The notes beneath the pieces are model-generated. The model saw nothing but the letters and a program-made list of their open reading frames with translations. It ran no database searches and was not told the origin of the DNA. 64,000 nt of DNA from a virus: positions 1 to 64,000 of IMG/VR virus record IMGVR_UViG_3300046167_000733. One strand, 5' to 3'. The position numbers and the translations under genes are program-made. How positions within the stretch are numbered: the first letter of the stretch is position 1; every line of letters starts with the position of its first letter. Below are positions 59,960 to 64,000 of the stretch, in pieces.

Positions 59960-60558
59960 ATGTACTCCCTGACCCAAAATATAATCCTGACTTACACGGT
60001 TTTGTAACTTCGAAAACAAGACTTGAACGTGGGATAACTATGGCAAAATTCTTAGGTGCATATGGAGACAAAACATCTTTGAATCATATAACAAATGAAT
60101 CTGTACGCAAACGGATTGCTCGTAACCTAACTTTACATGCAAGAGCAATAAATATGGTGAACGGTAATACCAATAGATTTAATGATGTAAGAATTATTGT
60201 AAGTGAAGGAATCTATAATAGACAAGCACTCTCAGATTTTGGTAGTTATGCGATGATAGAAAAAGCATTTGGAGAACTTGTATATTATCAAGTCATAGAT
60301 ACTGATGGTAAGATTGACTTTGAGAAAACATTTGATGTTGCAGAGTATTGGAAAGACCATATAAAATTTAGGGAACTTGTATTAGATTATGATGAGTATA
60401 ATACAGACGGAAGTTTAACAGCACAGATTGGATTGACAATGCCAATTGTTCCAACCTCATATGATATCATTGATTCTGAGTTTAAACAAAACATAAATAC
60501 AGTGTTTAATAATAATATTTTTACTAAAAACGAACTTACTGAAATAATTCCAAGATAA
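59956..60558 (+). CDS. Baseplate-operon protein of unknown function, 200 aa
   Basis: 200 residues: LPDPKYNPDLHGFVTSKTRLERGI start, helical middle, and YWKDHIKFRELVLDYDEYNTDG in the second half. Its place between the spike and gp25 is as in related marine phages, but I do not recognise it. Possibly a spike or hub accessory. ATGA overlap with the spike gene; late promoter L11 follows. Confidence 0.62.
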   Translation: MNVLPDPKYNPDLHGFVTSKTRLERGITMAKFLGAYGDKTSLNHITNESVRKRIARNLTLHARAINMVNGNTNRFNDVRIIVSEGIYNRQALSDFGSYAMIEKAFGELVYYQVIDTDGKIDFEKTFDVAEYWKDHIKFRELVLDYDEYNTDGSLTAQIGLTMPIVPTSYDIIDSEFKQNINTVFNNNIFTKNELTEIIPR

Positions 60559-60572
60559 ACCAATTAAAAACA

Positions 60573-60580
60573 TATAAATA
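60573..60580 (+). promoter_or_regulatory. T4-type late promoter L11 (gp25)
   Basis: TATAAATA, GAACT spacer, ATG 60586: predicted leaderless start of the gp25-gp6 message. Confidence 0.8.
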
Positions 60581-60585
60581 GAACT

Positions 60586-61035
60586 ATGACAAGAAGAGCA
60601 TACTCACAAGAAGACGCAAACTTAGGAACTAACTCAGTTCCTATAGCACGAAAGCGTGAATATAAGGATATAGACCTGACACTCGCGGTCAAACCAACGA
60701 GTGGTGATATCTATAAGAAACTTGATGCGGCGGCAGTTAAGCAATCAGTAAAAAATCTTATCATGACGAACCAACTTGAAAAACCATTTAAACCTAGATT
60801 TGGTGCTAATATAAGAAATTTACTTTTTGAATTGATTGATAATAATTCAGATGCATTAGTTAAGAAAAGACTTTTTTCTGCAATAACAAGGTCTGAACCA
60901 AGAGTAAGAGTATTAGATATCCGAGTATCCTATACTGATAACTATAGCAATACTTTGGATACAACAATAACATTTAAAGTTTTGAACTCACCAGAGGTGT
61001 TTCAAATAACTACAAATCTCGCAAGGTTAAGATAA
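60586..61035 (+). CDS. gp25: gp25-like baseplate wedge protein
   Basis: 149 residues. YKDIDLTLAVKPTSGDIYKKLDAAAVKQSVKNLIMTN, then EKPFKPRFGANIRNLLFELID and RVLDIRVSYTDN, the signature of gp25 (PF04965 type), the lysozyme-related wedge protein that binds the sheath. No ribosome-binding site upstream; the ATG is 5 bases from late promoter L11. Confidence 0.93.
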   Translation: MTRRAYSQEDANLGTNSVPIARKREYKDIDLTLAVKPTSGDIYKKLDAAAVKQSVKNLIMTNQLEKPFKPRFGANIRNLLFELIDNNSDALVKKRLFSAITRSEPRVRVLDIRVSYTDNYSNTLDTTITFKVLNSPEVFQITTNLARLR

Positions 61036-61036
61036 A

Positions 61037-62863
61037 ATGGCAACAACAATAAATTCAACAGACTTAGATTTTGATTCAATAAAAAATAATCTTAAGACTT
61101 CTCTTCAAAATTCTGGAGAGTTCAATGATTATAACTTTGAAGCATCGGGTCTGTCAAGTATATTAGATGTACTTGCATACAACACACACTATAATGGTCT
61201 TATCGCAAACTTTGCATTAAACGAATCCTTCTTGAGTACTGCACAACTTAGAAGTTCTGTACTTTCTCTTGCAGAAGGTATCGGATATGTTCCGAGTTCA
61301 AGAACTTCACCTCAAGCACTCGTAAACCTATCATTAAATTTGAGTGGAGTATCAGGTAGACCTTCAACCATTCAAATAAACGATGGGTTTAAATTTAATT
61401 CAAGTGTTGATGAGATAAACTATGTGTTTCAAACACGAGAAGATTTAACTGCAACTGATGATGGTAATGGAATATATTCTTTCAAAGATGTATCAGGAAG
61501 TGCTGATATAAAAATACTTGAAGGTACACTAAGAACTAAAACTTTCCTTGCATTGAAATCATTAGACAATCCTATATATGTCATACCCGATAAGAACCTA
61601 GACATATCAACTACTATAGTGAGGGTTTTTGAATCACCGTCCTCTTCTTCCTTTGTTACATATGGTAACTTACAGAACGCAAGAACAATAAACGAAAACT
61701 CTACATTGTATATATTAAGAGAAGCACCAAATGGTTTTTATGAATTATCTTTTGGTAATGGTGTTACATTAGGTAAAGCACCTTCTGTTGGTAGTAAGAT
61801 AGAAGTAGAATATCTTTCTAGTGCAGGAACACTTGCAAATACTGCAAAGATATTCTCACCACAAAACTCAATAACAATAAACTCTGTGAACTATCCTGTA
61901 ACGACATCTACTGTATCAAATGCTATTGGTGGTAATGCAAAAGAAACTATAGAGAGTATTCGTAAAAATGCCCCATTCCAATATGCATCACAGAACAGAA
62001 TGGTAACTGCAAGTGACTATGCTTCATTGATACTTAAGAACTATTCTACTTTCATAAGTGATATACAATCCTTTGGTGGAGAAGATGCTCTTGAACCAGA
62101 ATATGGTACAGTATTTGTTTCAATACTTTTCAATGATGATGTTGATGCCGCAACGCAACAAAATATAAAAGACGAGATACTACAATTATCAGACGAGTTG
62201 TCGGTAGCATCATTCAGTACTAAGTTTGAAGACCCTATCACAACATTCGTTGAAGCGCAAACATTCTTTCAATTCAATGATAACCTTACTACACTCGCAA
62301 GAAACACAATACAGAATGATGTAAATAGTGTTATCACAACTTACTTTACAAACAACACAGGTAAGTTTAATCAGTCATTCAGAAGGTCAAATTTATTATC
62401 ATTAGTAGATGCTACAAGTTCTGCAGTATTATCTTCAAGACAAGATGTAAAATTACAAAGAAGGTTTACACCAACTTTGACTGCAGTACAAGACCATAAG
62501 TTAAGATATGCCGCACCCCTTGCAACACCCGATGATATTCACTACAGAGTTACAAGTGACCAATTTACTTTTGGTGGTAATGCATGTATATTGAGAAACA
62601 AATTAAACACAAACAAACTAGAAGTGTTTGATACGGCACAAAATGTTGTTGTAGTAGATAATGTTGGAGATTACTCTGGAGACACTATCAATATAATAGG
62701 TCTAAGAGTTGATGCAATATTAGGTGGAAATGGTTTCGTTAAATTAAGTGCAACTCCTGCAAACCAGAGTGCTATTGCTCCACTAAGACAAGATGTTATT
62801 AGACTTGACGGAGATAAGTCATTCACTTCAATCGTTGATGTAGCAGATGGGGTTATTAGTTAA
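61037..62863 (+). CDS. gp6: gp6-like baseplate wedge protein
   Basis: 608 residues, close to T4 gp6 (660). LDFDSIKNNLKTSLQNSGEFNDYNFEASGLSSILDVLAYNTHYNGLIANFALNESFLSTAQLR is the conserved N-terminal block; FGNGVTLGKAPSVGSKIEVEYLSS and RMVTASDYASLILKNY continue the J-like core. It forms the inner ring of the baseplate with gp25 and gp53. One base after the gp25 stop; TAATG overlap with the next gene. Confidence 0.93.
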   Translation: MATTINSTDLDFDSIKNNLKTSLQNSGEFNDYNFEASGLSSILDVLAYNTHYNGLIANFALNESFLSTAQLRSSVLSLAEGIGYVPSSRTSPQALVNLSLNLSGVSGRPSTIQINDGFKFNSSVDEINYVFQTREDLTATDDGNGIYSFKDVSGSADIKILEGTLRTKTFLALKSLDNPIYVIPDKNLDISTTIVRVFESPSSSSFVTYGNLQNARTINENSTLYILREAPNGFYELSFGNGVTLGKAPSVGSKIEVEYLSSAGTLANTAKIFSPQNSITINSVNYPVTTSTVSNAIGGNAKETIESIRKNAPFQYASQNRMVTASDYASLILKNYSTFISDIQSFGGEDALEPEYGTVFVSILFNDDVDAATQQNIKDEILQLSDELSVASFSTKFEDPITTFVEAQTFFQFNDNLTTLARNTIQNDVNSVITTYFTNNTGKFNQSFRRSNLLSLVDATSSAVLSSRQDVKLQRRFTPTLTAVQDHKLRYAAPLATPDDIHYRVTSDQFTFGGNACILRNKLNTNKLEVFDTAQNVVVVDNVGDYSGDTINIIGLRVDAILGGNGFVKLSATPANQSAIAPLRQDVIRLDGDKSFTSIVDVADGVIS

Positions 62864-63843
62864 TGCCTCACAATAACGATAATACTCTCAAGGATTTAAA
62901 CCGACGTAACCTTGCGTTCGGTAAGTATTCTGTAAAGGAAATTCTTCCAGAATTTTTCCGTACAGAGTATCCTAAACTAATTACATTACTTGATGAGTAT
63001 TATCATTTTGAGAAGTCAGGTGATTCTCCTTCTAAACTTGTCGATGAACTCTTTCTCAGTAGAGATATAACACAGAATGACCTTGACTTACTTACCTTTA
63101 TTGAAGATGAGTTATTGTTAGGTCAGTCTTTCTTTGAGGGTTTCCAAGATAAACGCGCGGCATCAAAATACTCTAATGTATTGTTTAGGTCAAAAGGCAC
63201 AAAGTATTCTATACAACAATTCTTCAGAACATTCTTTGGTATAGACCCCGATATTGTATATACAAAGACTCAAGTATTCAATGTAGGTGATGATATTGGT
63301 GCTGAGAGTCAGAAGTTTATTACTGACAACAAGTTGTATCAGAAACACGCAATACTTATCAGGTCAGAACTTGAGCAGAATACATGGAAAGATGCTTACA
63401 AACTCTTTGTTCACCCTGCAGGAACATTCTTAGGTTCAGAGATACAAATAGTCAGTAGTGTTGTTGATACAGTTATTGCTCCAAATGTTATTATCCAAGA
63501 ACCCGCACCAATCGCGGTATCAAGTGTTGCTAATCTATCACCACTCGCGTTTATTGACCACACATCACTTGTAAATGATTTCAATACTGACTCTTCAGGA
63601 ATACTCAGTAGGATAAGACCAGAACTTGCTAATCCAAGTGAGTTCTCAACGTTCACATTACAAGAGATAAATAATCAGTATGGAAGTTTGCGTGAAGCAC
63701 AGATTGCATCATCACCAACCTTTGATGATTCAGACCAAGACTTCTCAAACAACTTCTCATTCGAAACACTAGACCAAGGAAGACATGTATTTTATAGTTC
63801 AGACTCTGACCAATATTTATTAAATCTTGGACATCTCGGTTAA
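62863..63843 (+). CDS. Baseplate wedge/structural protein (gp7/8-region), 326 aa
   Basis: 326 residues. FGKYSVKEILPEFFRTEYPKLITLLDEYYHFEKSGDSPSKLVDELFLSRDITQNDLDLLTFIEDELLLG is a block I recall from cyanophage and pelagiphage virion proteins encoded directly after gp6. YSNVLFRSKGTKYSIQQFFRTFFGIDP supports this. The position corresponds to T4 genes 7/8, but sequence similarity to T4 is not evident. Its ATG overlaps the gp6 stop. Confidence 0.75.
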   Translation: MPHNNDNTLKDLNRRNLAFGKYSVKEILPEFFRTEYPKLITLLDEYYHFEKSGDSPSKLVDELFLSRDITQNDLDLLTFIEDELLLGQSFFEGFQDKRAASKYSNVLFRSKGTKYSIQQFFRTFFGIDPDIVYTKTQVFNVGDDIGAESQKFITDNKLYQKHAILIRSELEQNTWKDAYKLFVHPAGTFLGSEIQIVSSVVDTVIAPNVIIQEPAPIAVSSVANLSPLAFIDHTSLVNDFNTDSSGILSRIRPELANPSEFSTFTLQEINNQYGSLREAQIASSPTFDDSDQDFSNNFSFETLDQGRHVFYSSDSDQYLLNLGHLG

Positions 63844-63850
63844 AAAAGTA

Positions 63851-63858
63851 TATAAATA
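63851..63858 (+). promoter_or_regulatory. T4-type late promoter L12
   Basis: TATAAATA after the preceding stop; AGGA site and ATG 63883 follow. Confidence 0.78.
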
Positions 63859-63882
63859 GAATAAAGAATTAGGATAATATAA

Positions 63883-64000
63883 ATGGCAAAACAAACATTA
63901 AATAAGGGAAGTTCTGCGAACGACGGTACAGGTGATACACTTCGTGCAGGTGCGCAAAAGATTAATGAGAACTTCACTGAACTCTATGGTATATTAGGAG
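63883..64000 (+). CDS. Tail fibre/structural protein N-terminus (partial)
   Basis: Only the first 39 residues lie in the window. The NDGTGDTLRAGAQKINENFTELY block is the typical N-terminal repeat of large tail-fibre and baseplate-attached structural proteins in T4-like marine phages. The gene continues beyond the window end. Confidence 0.7.
   Translation, partial: MAKQTLNKGSSANDGTGDTLRAGAQKINENFTELYGILG

Noticed and set aside
1-64000. Prophage or mobile element insertions, CRISPR arrays, integrase
   Set aside because: No integrase, transposase, terminal inverted repeats, att-like duplications or spaced repeats were seen.

Overview
The window is part of a T4-like (contractile-tailed) bacteriophage genome, most like the marine group that infects SAR11-type alphaproteobacteria or cyanobacteria. 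Supporting genes are the T4-type baseplate and head-completion proteins (gp4, 48, 53, 27, 5, 25, 6, 26, 51), gp32 and gp33 homologues, class Ia ribonucleotide reductase, PhoH, and T4-type late promoters (TATAAATA). An alphaproteobacterial host is inferred from a phage tmRNA gene of the circularly permuted, two-piece type. No tRNA gene, CRISPR array, integrase or insertion sequence was seen.

Layout. 0-2.1 kb: small early genes, including four consecutive micro-proteins. 2.14-2.53 kb: permuted tmRNA behind a late promoter. 2.9-8.4 kb: one late transcription unit carrying two small membrane proteins, CsgF, CsgG, a curlin-like repeat protein, a FecR-domain protein and a CHASE2/class III adenylate cyclase. 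This looks like a phage-borne curli-type secretion and signalling module. 8.4-13 kb: DUF932 protein, ATPase-acetyltransferase, peroxiredoxin-like protein, HExxH-KdsB protein and a Cas4/RecB-like nuclease. 13-24.8 kb: late block of conserved T4-like-phage proteins (nucleotidyltransferases, basic and lysine-rich proteins, a holin candidate). 24.8-32.5 kb: nrdA (with an embedded glutaredoxin), nrdB, PhoH, an M15 endolysin and a HAD nucleotidase. 32.5-40.3 kb: glycan-modification island (glycosyltransferases, sulfotransferase, methyltransferase, HAD-nucleotidyltransferase) ending in a nuclease. 40.3-46.3 kb: small genes, a four-gene minus-strand cluster and gp33. 46.3-47.4 kb: gp32 with an early/late double promoter and a strong terminator. 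47.4-51.6 kb (minus) and 51.6-64 kb (plus): tail and baseplate genes, with the gp5 spike split into three genes that add an amidase and an M15 peptidase.

Regulation. Fourteen sigma70-like promoters (TTGACA/T, exactly 17 bp, TATAAT-like), many within a longer conserved block, drive early genes. Twelve TATAAATA late promoters drive virion, lysis, curli and tmRNA genes. In three cases TATAAATA lies exactly 5 nt before the ATG, predicting leaderless late mRNAs.

Caution. Fifteen otherwise conserved genes, including nrdA and gp27, are each broken by one or more shifts, 25 in all. Every one can be repaired by deleting single bases; none requires adding a base. Residual insertion-type sequencing errors are the likeliest cause, so the broken genes are annotated as single coding regions across the shifts.
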